The notes below the pieces were generated by a model that did no database searches, was not told the origin of the DNA, and saw only the letters and a list, made by a program, of their open reading frames with translations. The translations under genes and the position numbers were made by a program. A DNA stretch of 64,000 bases from Paenibacillus chibensis (lineage in GTDB: Bacteria; Bacillota; Bacilli; Paenibacillales; Paenibacillaceae), in assembly GCF_004001045.1 (NCBI RefSeq), contig NZ_BIMK01000007.1:186001-250000 (forward strand), written 5' to 3'. Below, one piece after another: positions 1 through 8,400 of the stretch. The first letter of the stretch is position 1; the number at the start of each line of letters is the position of its first letter.

Positions 1-330
1 CCTCCTTCAACCTATGTAATCTATATCATCGCATCATCATTTCAATTGAACACTCTATTAAATATATCATTCAGTATATCATATTAGCGAAAGAATAGAA
101 CGTATGTTTGACTTCGCGAACGCTCCGAAACTCTGTTTAACCCTACTATTCTATCACTAAATGTACAGGGCGTGTTTTTCAGGCAATCATTGGTTTACCC
201 GCGTTTGGAAGGAATGTTATATTTTGCATGCTGACCGCAAATATATCGAAAAATGGTATTCTTCCGGTCGTGAGGCAAAGTTTTGCATAACTACGAAGTA
301 CGCAAACCCGGGGGACGCCAAAGCAAAAAA
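1..330. other. AT-rich intergenic region at the left edge
   Basis: I see no convincing gene here. The first bases, read on the minus strand, end in AAGGAGG, a strong ribosome-binding site pointing out of the window. A minus-strand gene therefore probably starts just left of base 1, and the AT-rich stretch at about 20-160 would be its promoter region. The short open frames in this stretch have no ribosome-binding site and no recognisable protein features. Confidence 0.5.
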
Positions 331-363
331 AGACATGGGAAGCTCTTCCCATGCCTTTTTCTT
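323..363. terminator. Bidirectional rho-independent terminator
   Basis: A perfect 9-bp stem (CATGGGAAG / CTTCCCATG, 334-342 and 345-353) is flanked by an A run at 324-331 and a T-rich run at 356-363. It can therefore end transcription on both strands. It lies directly after the stop codon of the minus-strand methyltransferase gene. Confidence 0.8.
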
Positions 364-372
364 ATTCTAATG

Positions 373-1749
373 CTAAAACGTTCTGCTTCTCACTTCAAAA
401 ATCGCGAATTTCAGGTAATGTCCCTCGTCAACGCCGAGAATTTGCGGATGGTCCTTGCCGGCGGCGCGCCATTCGATCAATCGCAGGATTTTGCCGGCAT
501 CGGCCGCCGCCTCCTGGATCGTCGCAAGGAACAGATCCGGGCGCATATGATATGAACAGCTGGCCGTAACCAGATATCCGCCTTCGTTCACCAGCTTCAT
601 GCCGTGAAGGTTGATATCCTTATAGCCCCGGCAGGCGCCTTTTACGGCACCTTTGGTCTTGGCAAACGCTGGCGGGTCCAGAATAACCACATCCCAGGTT
701 CTGCCCCCGCCTGCGGTCATTTTCTGCGAAGTGTCCACCTTGTCCGCAGAGCTGGAAGCACGCTTTTGTCTTTCCTCCAGCCCTTTGACTTGGGTACGCA
801 AATATTGAAACGCATCGTCCACCACGAACTCCACCCGGTCGGCGAAGCCGTTCAGCTCCACGTTTTCACGGGCGCTGTCGATCGCATGCTGCGAAATATC
901 GAGGCAGGTTACTTTTTTGGCGCCGTATTGGCAGGCATGAAGGGTAAAGCTGCCCGTATGGGAAAAGCACTCCAGGACGGTCGCACCGTCCCAGTAAGGA
1001 AACGTAACGACTTTGCCGCTCTTGTTCACGGGATGCATCACAGCTCGTCCGTCCTCTTCAACCTCCTGCAGCGCGATGCCGCTGCGTTCCCCCCAGCCTG
1101 TCATGAGCGGTTCGATTGAAGCTCGGTTCTCCCTCTGATCGAAGAAGTAGCCGGTTTTCTGCCCTTCCTCGATGTCGACGCGAATCAAAAGGCCGTTCTC
1201 CCGAACCGTGACGTATCTGGGACATTCTCCGTACACCGGTCCCTTCGTCTGCTCCAGCCCCTCCAGCTCCCGCACCGGAACGTCGCTCCGCTCGTAAATC
1301 CCCCTTGGGTTCATGACCTCTACCAGAGCGTCCACGATGTCTTGACGGCGGATATCCATGCCCAGCGTCAGGAGCTGTACCACCAGCACGTCATCGAACC
1401 GGTCCACGATCAGTCCGGGAAGGAAATCCGCTTCGCCGTATACGAGACGATACGCGTTCCCTTCCTTCAGGAAACGTTCCCGATGCTTAAGACAGCTCCG
1501 GAAGCGTTCCGCGAAAAACGCCCGGTCCATGCGTTCGATTTCGCGGTAAGACACCGCGCGCACCGTAATCTGCGAAGCCGGATTGTAGTATCCGGTCGCC
1601 AGATAACGCCCCTGATGGCTTTTCACATGCACCAGATCTCCTGGCTGGGGATCTCCCTCGGTCGTCTCGATTTCGTTGCTATATATCCAGGGATGACCCT
1701 GTTCAAGCCGTTTCTTGCGGTTTTTCTGAAGAACTACAGATGCCAACAT
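373..1749 (-). CDS. Class I SAM-dependent rRNA (cytosine-C5) methyltransferase, RlmI/YwbD-like
   Basis: The 458-residue protein has an N-terminal PUA-type RNA-binding region (about residues 1-85), a middle linker containing TGYFFDQREN (about 200), and a Rossmann methyltransferase domain with motif I (LECFSHTGSF, about 260) and a catalytic-type DPPAF motif (about 360). This is the architecture of the RlmI family, which methylates 23S rRNA cytosines. It is about 60 residues longer than the usual 395-400. The extra length lies in two insertions, near 218-253 and 325-352; the second is polar and low in complexity. I chose the ATG at 1749 because AGGAG sits 5 bases upstream; the GTG two codons earlier overlaps that site. 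The gene is divergent from the Na/Pi transporter. The family is certain, the exact rRNA target is inferred. Confidence 0.85.
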   Translation of the reverse strand: MLASVVLQKNRKKRLEQGHPWIYSNEIETTEGDPQPGDLVHVKSHQGRYLATGYYNPASQITVRAVSYREIERMDRAFFAERFRSCLKHRERFLKEGNAYRLVYGEADFLPGLIVDRFDDVLVVQLLTLGMDIRRQDIVDALVEVMNPRGIYERSDVPVRELEGLEQTKGPVYGECPRYVTVRENGLLIRVDIEEGQKTGYFFDQRENRASIEPLMTGWGERSGIALQEVEEDGRAVMHPVNKSGKVVTFPYWDGATVLECFSHTGSFTLHACQYGAKKVTCLDISQHAIDSARENVELNGFADRVEFVVDDAFQYLRTQVKGLEERQKRASSSADKVDTSQKMTAGGGRTWDVVILDPPAFAKTKGAVKGACRGYKDINLHGMKLVNEGGYLVTASCSYHMRPDLFLATIQEAAADAGKILRLIEWRAAGKDHPQILGVDEGHYLKFAIFEVRSRTF

Positions 1750-1911
1750 GTCCACTCCTACTCATTTGCAATTTTTGCTCATATCAAGCGATGGTTCCAT
1801 CCTGCCGAATCTTCATTCAGGATTCCGTGCACGGGCACCATGTCATGGTTGTCCCGGCGAGTGCATATACGTAATACATGGACAAGAACCCGTCAAAGGA
1901 GAGCCTTTCCC

Positions 1912-2880
1912 ATGTTTAACACGATCATTTTCCCTGTCATCTATGGACTCGTTATATTTCTGGCAGGCATGAAGGTGATGGAAGCGGCCCTTGGCAGCTG
2001 GGCCGGTCCAATGCTGTCATCCTTCCTTAAAAAAGCAACCTCTTCCCCGCTCAAAGGCATGCTGTTCAGTACAGGCATTACAGCCGTGCTCCAAAGCAGC
2101 ACGGCCGTCACCGTATTGACGATGGGACTCGTAAATGCAGGACTCCTCACCTATGAGCGTACCCTCGGTATCATCCTGGGCAGCAATATCGGAACCTGCA
2201 TCACCACGGAGCTGATCGGACTGCAGATCGGACAGATCGCCTTCCCCCTGCTGGGAGCCTCTATCCTTGTATGGGGAATATCGGTGATCGCCGAGGAATA
2301 CAAGCTCTTCAGCCATGCCAAAGCGAACCCGTTTCGATCCGCCCAGCTGCTGGCCCTGGCTGCCGCCGGATTTGCCATGGTGATGCTCGGCATCCGTGTC
2401 ATGCAGTCGATCGGCCCGGCTTTGGAGCATGCCGGATTATTCGGCTGGTTTATCGAACGAGCCGCGCATAACGTATGGTGGGGCATTGCCGCCGGCGCGG
2501 TGTTGACCGCCTTGATGCACAGTAGCGCCGCGGTCATTGGGCTTGCGATCGCGCTGGCCGCTGCCGGCACGCTCCCCGTTGGCATCGGCATCGGCATCGT
2601 CCTCGGCTCCAACGTCGGCACCTGCGTGACCGCGGTCATCGCCGCAATCGGCAGCACGACATCCGGCAAATTCGTCGCCTGGACCCATGTCGTCCTCAAT
2701 GTCGGAGGCGCGCTCCTGTTTATGCCGTTCCTCCCGCTGCTGCAGTGGATGGCAGCCGCTATATCCGCGGACAGCGGTGCCCAGATCGCTCATGCACAAA
2801 CGCTGTTCAATATCATTAGCTCGCTTGCCGCACTCCCGCTTTGTTACCTGCCGGTATGGAAAAAAGCGAGTCCACGATAG
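1912..2880 (+). CDS. yqeW: Na/Pi-cotransporter family protein (YqeW-like)
   Basis: The 322-residue membrane protein carries the two inverted PhoU-less Na/Pi-cotransporter repeats. The signature QSSTAVTVLTMGLVNAG is near residue 60 and is echoed by HSSAAVIGLAIALAAAG near 205; each is followed by a GSNIGTC or GSNVGTC motif. Such proteins are predicted to move phosphate or a related anion with sodium across the cytoplasmic membrane. The ATG at 1912 is preceded by AAAGGAG at 10 bases. The same frame is open far upstream to 1342, but that part overlaps the convergent methyltransferase and is hydrophilic nonsense. In B. subtilis yqeW lies next to mtaB (yqeV), as it nearly does here, with only a Nudix gene between them. 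The substrate is not shown by the sequence. Confidence 0.85.
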   Translation: MFNTIIFPVIYGLVIFLAGMKVMEAALGSWAGPMLSSFLKKATSSPLKGMLFSTGITAVLQSSTAVTVLTMGLVNAGLLTYERTLGIILGSNIGTCITTELIGLQIGQIAFPLLGASILVWGISVIAEEYKLFSHAKANPFRSAQLLALAAAGFAMVMLGIRVMQSIGPALEHAGLFGWFIERAAHNVWWGIAAGAVLTALMHSSAAVIGLAIALAAAGTLPVGIGIGIVLGSNVGTCVTAVIAAIGSTTSGKFVAWTHVVLNVGGALLFMPFLPLLQWMAAAISADSGAQIAHAQTLFNIISSLAALPLCYLPVWKKASPR

Positions 2881-2894
2881 ATTATCGCGCGGCC

Positions 2895-3326
2895 TCAGAC
2901 ATGAATGCCTAGCAACGCCAGGGCTTTACGGACAATGATATCGTTGTTGTCGTAACCGCCCTGCTCCTGCTTCAGCCATGCCTCGGCCGGATCATACCAG
3001 GAGACCCCGCTGATCTCTTCCACCTGGGGACGGAGCAAGCCGCCTTTGGCTTCTACCAAATAATAATGAACCTCTTTATCCACTTCACCGTGGACCGGAT
3101 TGATATATTTATATTTAATAATATCTACCGGAGCGATAATCTCCCCGACGATTCCCGTTTCCTCTTCAATTTCACGCAGCGCCGTTTCTTCTACGGTTTC
3201 ACCCGGCTCCATTTTGCCTTTGGCAAGCGATATTTTTCCGTAACGGTCCATAATCAGCTGTACTTCAAGGCGGTCTTCCACCTTGCGATATACAACGCCG
3301 CCTGCGGATATCTCTGTTCTGGCCAT
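2895..3326 (-). CDS. Nudix hydrolase
   Basis: The 143-residue protein contains a complete Nudix box, GX5EX7REXXEEXG (GKMEPGET through REIEEETGI, about residues 37-59). This box binds the divalent metal and activates water to cleave a nucleoside diphosphate linked to another moiety. The start is the ATG at 3326, with GAGGAGGAA five bases upstream; a longer reading frame upstream has no ribosome-binding site. Length is typical for a single-domain Nudix enzyme (MutT or Ap4A-hydrolase-like). The substrate cannot be told from the sequence. It lies tail to tail with the Na/Pi transporter (14 bases apart) and downstream of mtaB, with a hairpin between. Confidence 0.85.
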   Translation of the reverse strand: MARTEISAGGVVYRKVEDRLEVQLIMDRYGKISLAKGKMEPGETVEETALREIEEETGIVGEIIAPVDIIKYKYINPVHGEVDKEVHYYLVEAKGGLLRPQVEEISGVSWYDPAEAWLKQEQGGYDNNDIIVRKALALLGIHV

Positions 3327-3417
3327 GATGATTCCTCCTCTTATCTCCAAGTACAACAAGGATTCCACCTCCTCTTTTGCTCATGGAAATGAAATCCTTG
3401 TTCGGTCAGAATTCTGC

Positions 3418-3444
3418 AAAAGCCCCTCCGGCAGGAGCCGGAGG
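3418..3444 (-). terminator. Probable terminator after mtaB
   Basis: A perfect 8-bp GC stem with a 4-base loop (CCTCCGGC at 3425-3432, GCCGGAGG at 3437-3444) is followed on the minus strand by GGCTTTTGC. It sits about 70 bases beyond the mtaB stop codon and before the Nudix start, so it probably ends the prmA-M50-rsmE-mtaB transcript. Confidence 0.6.
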
Positions 3445-3517
3445 AATTTAGCATGATCTTCAGATTATTAACCGGTTATATGAAAGTGAAGCAGCCGCAG
3501 AACCTTTCCGGTGAAGG

Positions 3518-4858
3518 TTATACCGCAGCGTCAGCAGCACCGTCCAGCACGCGGACAAGTTGTCCCTCGCACTCGTTGGTACCGGCCTTGGTCAATTTCA
3601 CTCGGCAGAGCTGTCCCTGAAGGTCTTCGGAACCTTCGAATACAAGCTGCAGATAATTGTCGCTGAAGCCGTGCATTTTGCCCGGGCCATGGGTTCCTTT
3701 GGAGGTTCCTTCCGGAATGACGTCCAGCACTTGCCCGACGAATTTCTCGGCATAAGCCAGCTGCATCTGTTCGGACAGGCTGATCAGCTCACGCACGCGG
3801 GCATGCTTGATCTCTTCATCGACCTGATCCACCATCCGCGAAGCAGGCGTACCGTTCCGCTGGGAATACGGGAAAACGTGCATTTCGGAAAAATTGATCG
3901 CCTTCATCAGCTCATAGCCGTTGCGGAACATCTCATCGGTTTCACCCGGGAAGCCGACAATAATGTCCGTCGTAATTCCGACATCCGGCATCGCTTGGCG
4001 GATGAGCTGCATTTTGTGGTAGAATTCCTCGGTCGTATATTTGCGGCGCATCCGCTTCAGAACCGTGTCGTCTCCCGCTTGCAGCGGAATATGCAGATGA
4101 CGGCACATTTTGGAGGAGCGGTTAAGCACGTCCAGCATTTTCTCATCGATTTGGCTGGCTTCGATCGAGCTGATGCGAATTCGTTCGAGCCCGTCCACTT
4201 TATCCAAATCCCAGAGCAGGTCGGATAAACGGTAATTCTCGAGATCATCTCCATAGCCGCCGGTATGGATGCCGGTCAGCACGATTTCCTTGTAGCCCGC
4301 TTCCACCAGCTGATGTGCCTGGGTAACGATGCTTTTCGGATCACGGCTGCGGGACAAGCCGCGGGACCACGGAATGATGCAGAAGGTGCAGAAGTTATTG
4401 CAGCCGTCCTGGATTTTCAGGAATGCGCGGGTGCGGTCCGCAAAATCCGGCACGTCCATTTCCTCGAACACGCGATTTTTCATGATGTTGCGTACGGCGT
4501 TAATCGGCTCGCGCTTCTCCCGAATTTCATTTACAAACGGAAGAATTTTATCGCGGTCCTGATTCCCGATGACAAGATCCACGCCGGGAATGTCCATAAT
4601 TTCTGCCGGAGATGTCTGCGCATAGCAGCCGGTAACCGCGATAATCGCTTCCGGATTGCGGCGCACGGCGCGCCGGATCACTTGCCGGCTTTTCTTGTCT
4701 CCTGTGTTCGTTACCGTACATGTATTGATCAAGTACACATCCGCGGTCTGTTCGAAATCCACCTGCTCGTAGCCTTCCTTTTTGAACAGCTGCCAGATCG
4801 CTTCGGTATCATAAAAATTAACTTTACAGCCTAGTGTGTAAAATGCAACGGATGGCAT
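3518..4858 (-). CDS. mtaB: tRNA (N6-threonylcarbamoyladenosine37-C2)-methylthiotransferase MtaB
   Basis: MtaB converts t6A37 to ms2t6A37 in tRNAs reading ANN codons, using two 4Fe-4S clusters. The 446-residue protein shows the N-terminal methylthiotransferase domain with conserved cysteines (TLGCKVNFYDTE near 10; NTCTVTN near 50; TGCYAQ near 80). The radical-SAM motif CNNFCTFC is near 155 and a TRAM-like RNA-binding tail follows. The ATG at 4858 was chosen over the TTG two codons earlier because GGGGGGAG, inside the last codons of rsmE, lies 7 bases before it. Only 2 bases separate it from the rsmE stop, so translation is probably coupled. The position matches B. subtilis yqeV. Confidence 0.93.
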   Translation of the reverse strand: MPSVAFYTLGCKVNFYDTEAIWQLFKKEGYEQVDFEQTADVYLINTCTVTNTGDKKSRQVIRRAVRRNPEAIIAVTGCYAQTSPAEIMDIPGVDLVIGNQDRDKILPFVNEIREKREPINAVRNIMKNRVFEEMDVPDFADRTRAFLKIQDGCNNFCTFCIIPWSRGLSRSRDPKSIVTQAHQLVEAGYKEIVLTGIHTGGYGDDLENYRLSDLLWDLDKVDGLERIRISSIEASQIDEKMLDVLNRSSKMCRHLHIPLQAGDDTVLKRMRRKYTTEEFYHKMQLIRQAMPDVGITTDIIVGFPGETDEMFRNGYELMKAINFSEMHVFPYSQRNGTPASRMVDQVDEEIKHARVRELISLSEQMQLAYAEKFVGQVLDVIPEGTSKGTHGPGKMHGFSDNYLQLVFEGSEDLQGQLCRVKLTKAGTNECEGQLVRVLDGAADAAV

Positions 4859-4860
4859 TT

Positions 4861-5625
4861 TCAAACTCCCCCCATTTCTCCGGATTCATAAAGTATGCAG
4901 GCAAGGGCAACCATTCCCGCCGTCTCGCAGCGCAAAATCCGTCTGCCGAGCCCGACGCTCGCTGCTCCGGCTTCCTCGGCCTGCCGGCATTCTTCTTCAG
5001 TGAATCCGCCTTCCGGACCCACGAGGAGCAGAACGCCCGGCGCATGGTCAGTCGGCAAAGCCTGCATAAACGGTCTCAGCGCGTCGCGCAGCTGCAGACC
5101 CTCTTCTTTCTCGTAACAAAAATAAACGGCGTCGTAACGGTCGAACGTGGACAGGAGCTGCTTCCAGCCAAGGGGCTGAGCGACTTCCGGAACGGTATTC
5201 CGGTGGCTTTGCTCGGCGGCCTCCTTGGCGATTTTATTCCAGCGTTCCAGCCGTTTGGATTCCTTTTTGGCATCGTATTGAACGATCGTGCGCTCCGAGA
5301 TGAACGGCACGAAAGATACCGCGCCGATTTCAGTGCACTTCTGGATCACCGTCTCCATCTTGTCGCCTTTGGGCAGACTCTGGGCAACGGTTACTTTAAA
5401 TGCGGGCTCATGCGTCATTTCGAGCTGCTCCAGGACAGCTGCGGTGACCGCCCCTGCTTCGATGTCCGTAATCTCCACCAGCGCTTCGCGGGATAGCCCG
5501 TCGCTGACGATCAGCTTATCCCCGGTTTTGCCGCGCATCACCTTCGAAATATGACGGGCATCCTCGCCTGAAATGACGACCTTATTCTCATTCAATTGCT
5601 CAGGCGATACAAAATATCGCTGCAT
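4861..5625 (-). CDS. rsmE: 16S rRNA (uracil1498-N3)-methyltransferase RsmE
   Basis: RsmE methylates U1498 near the decoding site of the 30S subunit. The 254-residue protein has an N-terminal PUA-like domain and a C-terminal SPOUT (alpha/beta knot) domain with VGPEGGF (about 205) and LGRRILRCETA (about 230), the SAM-binding knot motifs. Three in-phase starts lie close together (TTG 5634, ATG 5631, ATG 5625). AGGAAG is best spaced, at 9 bases, for the ATG at 5625, which also gives the usual MQRYF N-terminus. It lies in the prmA/M50/rsmE/mtaB group, with 95 bases between it and the M50 gene. Order and length match B. subtilis yqeU. Confidence 0.93.
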   Translation of the reverse strand: MQRYFVSPEQLNENKVVISGEDARHISKVMRGKTGDKLIVSDGLSREALVEITDIEAGAVTAAVLEQLEMTHEPAFKVTVAQSLPKGDKMETVIQKCTEIGAVSFVPFISERTIVQYDAKKESKRLERWNKIAKEAAEQSHRNTVPEVAQPLGWKQLLSTFDRYDAVYFCYEKEEGLQLRDALRPFMQALPTDHAPGVLLLVGPEGGFTEEECRQAEEAGAASVGLGRRILRCETAGMVALACILYESGEMGGV

Positions 5626-5720
5626 CCTCATCAACTTCCTATTTTAAAAATCACAAGCTACATCATACAACATTTGCCCCGGCCGTGACCAGTAATGTTT
5701 ATCCTTTATATGTCCCGGGA

Positions 5721-6401
5721 CTATGACAAAATATGCAAAAAGACGCCAATGAAATGATAGAAAAGATCATTTGCCAAAATGTACAGCGGTCTGATCGTGT
5801 AATTTTGCAGCGTCGGAATGAACAGGATCAGCAGGAAAATAAACAGCGACCACTGCTCGATCTGCTGCAGCTTGCCCCTCACGCGGTGAGGCACCAGATC
5901 CTCCACGATCCGGTATCCGTCCAGAGGCGGCAGCGGGATCAGGTTGAACAGGAACAGGAAGAAGTTCATCATGCCGAACAGCCGGAAGAACATCAAGATG
6001 GCCTGCAGCAGCTTTTCGTTCGAAATCGAAGCCAAGACTCCGGTAGACATCAGCACCGAAAAAATAAAGGTACCGATCACCGCAAGGAAAAAGTTGCTCA
6101 GCGGCCCGGCTGCGGATACCACCACGCCCATCAGGCGCGGGTTTTTGAAATTGTCCCGGTTGACCGGAACCGGTCTGGCCCAGCCAAAGCCCGCAATCAA
6201 GAGCAGAATGATCCCGATCAGGTCAAAGTGCACGGCGGGATTCAGCGTAACCCGTCCCAGCAGCTTCGCTGTCGGATCGCCGAACTTGTTGGCAAAATAG
6301 GCGTGCGAAAACTCATGCACCGTAAAAGCAATGATCAGCACGAGCAAATAAAAAGGAAGCTGATCGAGCGGCACGCTGAGTATTTTATTTAAAAAATCCA
6401 T
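5721..6401 (-). CDS. Site-2 protease family (M50) integral membrane metalloprotease
   Basis: The 226-residue polytopic protein has the zinc-binding HEXXH motif HEFSH (about residue 29) in the first membrane segment. The second conserved motif, PLPPLDGYRI (about 165), supplies the third zinc ligand. This is the short, PDZ-less group of S2P proteases also seen beside prmA or trpS in other Firmicutes. They cut substrates within the membrane; the target here is unknown. The start codon overlaps the prmA stop by one base (TAATG), a sign of translational coupling. Five to six hydrophobic segments are visible. The family is certain; the physiological role is not. Confidence 0.85.
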   Translation of the reverse strand: MDFLNKILSVPLDQLPFYLLVLIIAFTVHEFSHAYFANKFGDPTAKLLGRVTLNPAVHFDLIGIILLLIAGFGWARPVPVNRDNFKNPRLMGVVVSAAGPLSNFFLAVIGTFIFSVLMSTGVLASISNEKLLQAILMFFRLFGMMNFFLFLFNLIPLPPLDGYRIVEDLVPHRVRGKLQQIEQWSLFIFLLILFIPTLQNYTIRPLYILANDLFYHFIGVFLHILS

Positions 6402-7372
6402 TATGACCTCTTTCTAGCTACAAATGCGACCCAGTCCTCATCACGGCATATATCCTCTATGTCAAAACCGGAATCCTCAAGTGCCTGCTGTACGATTTCC
6501 ACTTTATTTTTGTAAATGCCTGACGCGATGTAGACGCCGCCCGGTTCCAAAGCCTGATAAACATCGTCAATGAACATCAAAATGATTTCGGCCAAAATGT
6601 TGGCCACGATGATGTTGACCGGAAGCTTGACCCCCAGCTCTTCATCTCCGCTGCCGTTCAGAAGGCCGAGCAGATCGCTTTCCTTCACGGTAATCTGCGA
6701 TTGCATCTGATTCAAGTCAGCATTTTCGCGGGCGCTGGATACCGCTACGGGGTCCAGGTCGAGCGCCAGCACATGCTTCGCTCCAAGCAGCACCGCGCCG
6801 ATAGCCAAAATTCCGGAGCCTGTGCCTACGTCAATAATCTCCTCGCCGCCTTTGACGACCTTCTCCAGCGTGCGCAGGCAAAGCGCCGTGGTCGGATGGG
6901 TTCCGGTCCCGAAAGCCATGCCCGGATCCAGCTCAATAATCTTCTCCGACTCATGCTCCGGCGTGTAATCTTCCCATGTCGGTTTGATGGTCAACTTGTC
7001 GGACACGCGGAGCGGCTTGAAATATTGCTTCCATGCCGTCGCCCATTCATCCTCGTTCACCGTCTTGAATTCATAACGAACTTCGCCCGGATCGATATCA
7101 TAATCGCGAAGCTCTTCAATTCTATGCTTTACTTCCTTCAGAATATCCTCCACCGGAGCTTCCTCGGAAAAGTATCCTTTAATTTCAGCTTGCCCTTCAG
7201 GTATATCGTTTAGCGGCAGCTCGTACCACTGGCCGTAGGACGTGTCGCGTTGCTTGTTCAGCGTCCCGGATTCCTCAATGGATACGCCGCCCGCGCCTGC
7301 TTCATGAAGAAAATTGGAAATCATCTCCACGGCTTCCTCTGTCGTATGTATCGTAATTTCATGCCATAACAT
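6401..7372 (-). CDS. prmA: Ribosomal protein L11 methyltransferase PrmA
   Basis: PrmA trimethylates lysines and the N-terminus of ribosomal protein L11. The 323-residue protein has an N-terminal L11-recognition domain (WHEITIHTTEEAVE) and a class I methyltransferase core. DPGMAFGTGTHPTT (about 155) and DVGTGSGILAIGA (about 180) form the SAM site. ANILAEII (about 255) corresponds to the NPPY-like motif IV. The ATG at 7372 is preceded by GAGGAGGAAG, slightly far away (about 11 bases). It sits downstream of dnaJ as in B. subtilis (yqeT), but here two small genes and terminators lie between. Confidence 0.93.
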   Translation of the reverse strand: MLWHEITIHTTEEAVEMISNFLHEAGAGGVSIEESGTLNKQRDTSYGQWYELPLNDIPEGQAEIKGYFSEEAPVEDILKEVKHRIEELRDYDIDPGEVRYEFKTVNEDEWATAWKQYFKPLRVSDKLTIKPTWEDYTPEHESEKIIELDPGMAFGTGTHPTTALCLRTLEKVVKGGEEIIDVGTGSGILAIGAVLLGAKHVLALDLDPVAVSSARENADLNQMQSQITVKESDLLGLLNGSGDEELGVKLPVNIIVANILAEIILMFIDDVYQALEPGGVYIASGIYKNKVEIVQQALEDSGFDIEDICRDEDWVAFVARKRS

Positions 7373-7507
7373 CGTTTCTCATCTTCCTCCTCAACATCGT
7401 GCATAGGTTTTATTGTACTATACATAAGCAGCGGAGTACAAAATTTTAAGTGAATTTGCGTTTCGAAGCGGTTTGACAAGACGAGATGAGGAGGACAGGT
7501 TCCAAAA

Positions 7508-7541
7508 GAAAAAAAACGCGGAGACCCGATGGTCTGCCGCG
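7508..7541 (-). terminator. Terminator after the YfhD-like gene
   Basis: The stem AGACC/GGTCT, extended by GCGG/CCGC with one bulge (7518-7540), is followed on the minus strand by eight T residues. It lies about 20 bases after the stop of the small gene at 7562 and separates it from prmA. Confidence 0.7.
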
Positions 7542-7561
7542 GTTTAATTTGCTTGTAACGC

Positions 7562-7762
7562 CTATTCCGTAATATTCCAGGTATCTTCTTCCATCTTGCG
7601 AAGCTGGCGATCATCTGCGGCCTCGCTGCGGCGCAGCGCTTCCACATCTTCATGGTCAGCCAAGGCGCCCGAAAACTCCACATCCTCGTTTTTCATGGAC
7701 ATCAGCTTGATCGTCTTTTCCGTCTTGGTCATGATCCGACCCTTTTTGTCGCGACTAGCCAT
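7562..7762 (-). CDS. Small YfhD-like hydrophilic protein
   Basis: This 66-residue, highly charged protein has no membrane segment. The stretch DVEFSGALADHEDVEALRRS (about 27-46), followed by EAADDRQ, resembles the core of the YfhD family of short Bacillales proteins, whose function is unknown. The ATG at 7762 has GAGAGG about 11 bases upstream. Its own terminator follows, so it is probably a separate short transcript or the tail of one starting before the gene at 7822. Assignment to YfhD rests on recollection of the ELADxxDxEAxxRAEAAD pattern and was not tested by search. Confidence 0.6.
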   Translation of the reverse strand: MASRDKKGRIMTKTEKTIKLMSMKNEDVEFSGALADHEDVEALRRSEAADDRQLRKMEEDTWNITE

Positions 7763-7821
7763 ATTTTCAGCATCCTCTCTCGTATTTATTGAAGCCTAGA
7801 AGCCTACGCCAAAAAAACCCA

Positions 7822-8190
7822 TTAAACCATGCCGCCAGCATCTTCGACGATTCTCATGGCCCGGTCAAACGAGTCCTCCTCCACGACGACGGTCAGCAAA
7901 ATATCCCTGCCTGTCGGTCCGCCTTGACCGCCGTCACTCATGCCGCTGGCTGATGGATCCGACGCCGCCAGTATGGCTGAGGTTTCTCCGTTGAACGAAG
8001 TGCCGTATGCCGCTGAAGACAAGCTGACCATGTCTCCGGCAAATAAATTCGCGCCGTACATCCGTGTTCCGGGATAGAGGCTGAAGCGGTCAATGGACAT
8101 GTCGACTACGCGCAGCACCTTCAGTTTTTTCGCCGCGCCTTCCGCCTCTTCCGGGCTTTTAAAGTAAGCCAGAATATTTTTTTCACTCAC
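7822..8190 (-). CDS. Conserved hypothetical protein, possibly stress-related
   Basis: I do not recognise a named family with certainty. The 122-residue protein begins SEKNILAYFKSPEEAEGAAKKL, a pattern like that of the small ferredoxin-fold general-stress proteins of Bacillales (YflT or 17M type), which bring in a chain by residue pairs. A glycine/serine-rich middle (about 85-95) precedes a second LLTVVVEEDSFDRAMRIVEDAGG segment. This looks like two beta-alpha-beta halves. The frame has an ATG at 8196, but AGCAGGTGA abuts it directly, whereas the GTG at 8190 lies 6 bases beyond that site, so I chose the GTG. A terminator for dnaJ lies upstream, so this gene needs its own promoter. Confidence 0.6.
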   Translation of the reverse strand: MSEKNILAYFKSPEEAEGAAKKLKVLRVVDMSIDRFSLYPGTRMYGANLFAGDMVSLSSAAYGTSFNGETSAILAASDPSASGMSDGGQGGPTGRDILLTVVVEEDSFDRAMRIVEDAGGMV

Positions 8191-8346
8191 ATGCATTCAC
8201 CTGCTCGTATCGATAATCTGGTTATCCAGTCAGTTCCTAGGCTCTGCTGCCTGACGTTAGGTTCTGCCCAATCCGGAATGAATATGCGCATCCAGGCTTA
8301 AATAGAAACATTTGCTTTACGTCATCCGCGGCAGGCTTGTCTAACG

Positions 8347-8373
8347 CAAAAAACCGACCCCTACGGGTCGGTT
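8347..8373 (-). terminator. Terminator of the heat-shock operon (after dnaJ)
   Basis: The perfect 9-bp stem AACCGACCC/GGGTCGGTT with a 4-base loop (8352-8373) is followed on the minus strand by six T residues. It lies 28 bases after the dnaJ stop codon. Confidence 0.88.
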
Positions 8374-8400
8374 CATGCCATATTCACCAATTCGTTTCAC

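Noticed and set aside
161..569. Short plus-strand frames at the left edge
   Set aside because: They run through a terminator hairpin, lack ribosome-binding sites and overlap the end of the methyltransferase gene.
1342..1911. N-terminal extension of the Na/Pi transporter frame
   Set aside because: It overlaps the opposite-strand methyltransferase, lacks a ribosome-binding site, and the family N-terminus starts at 1912.
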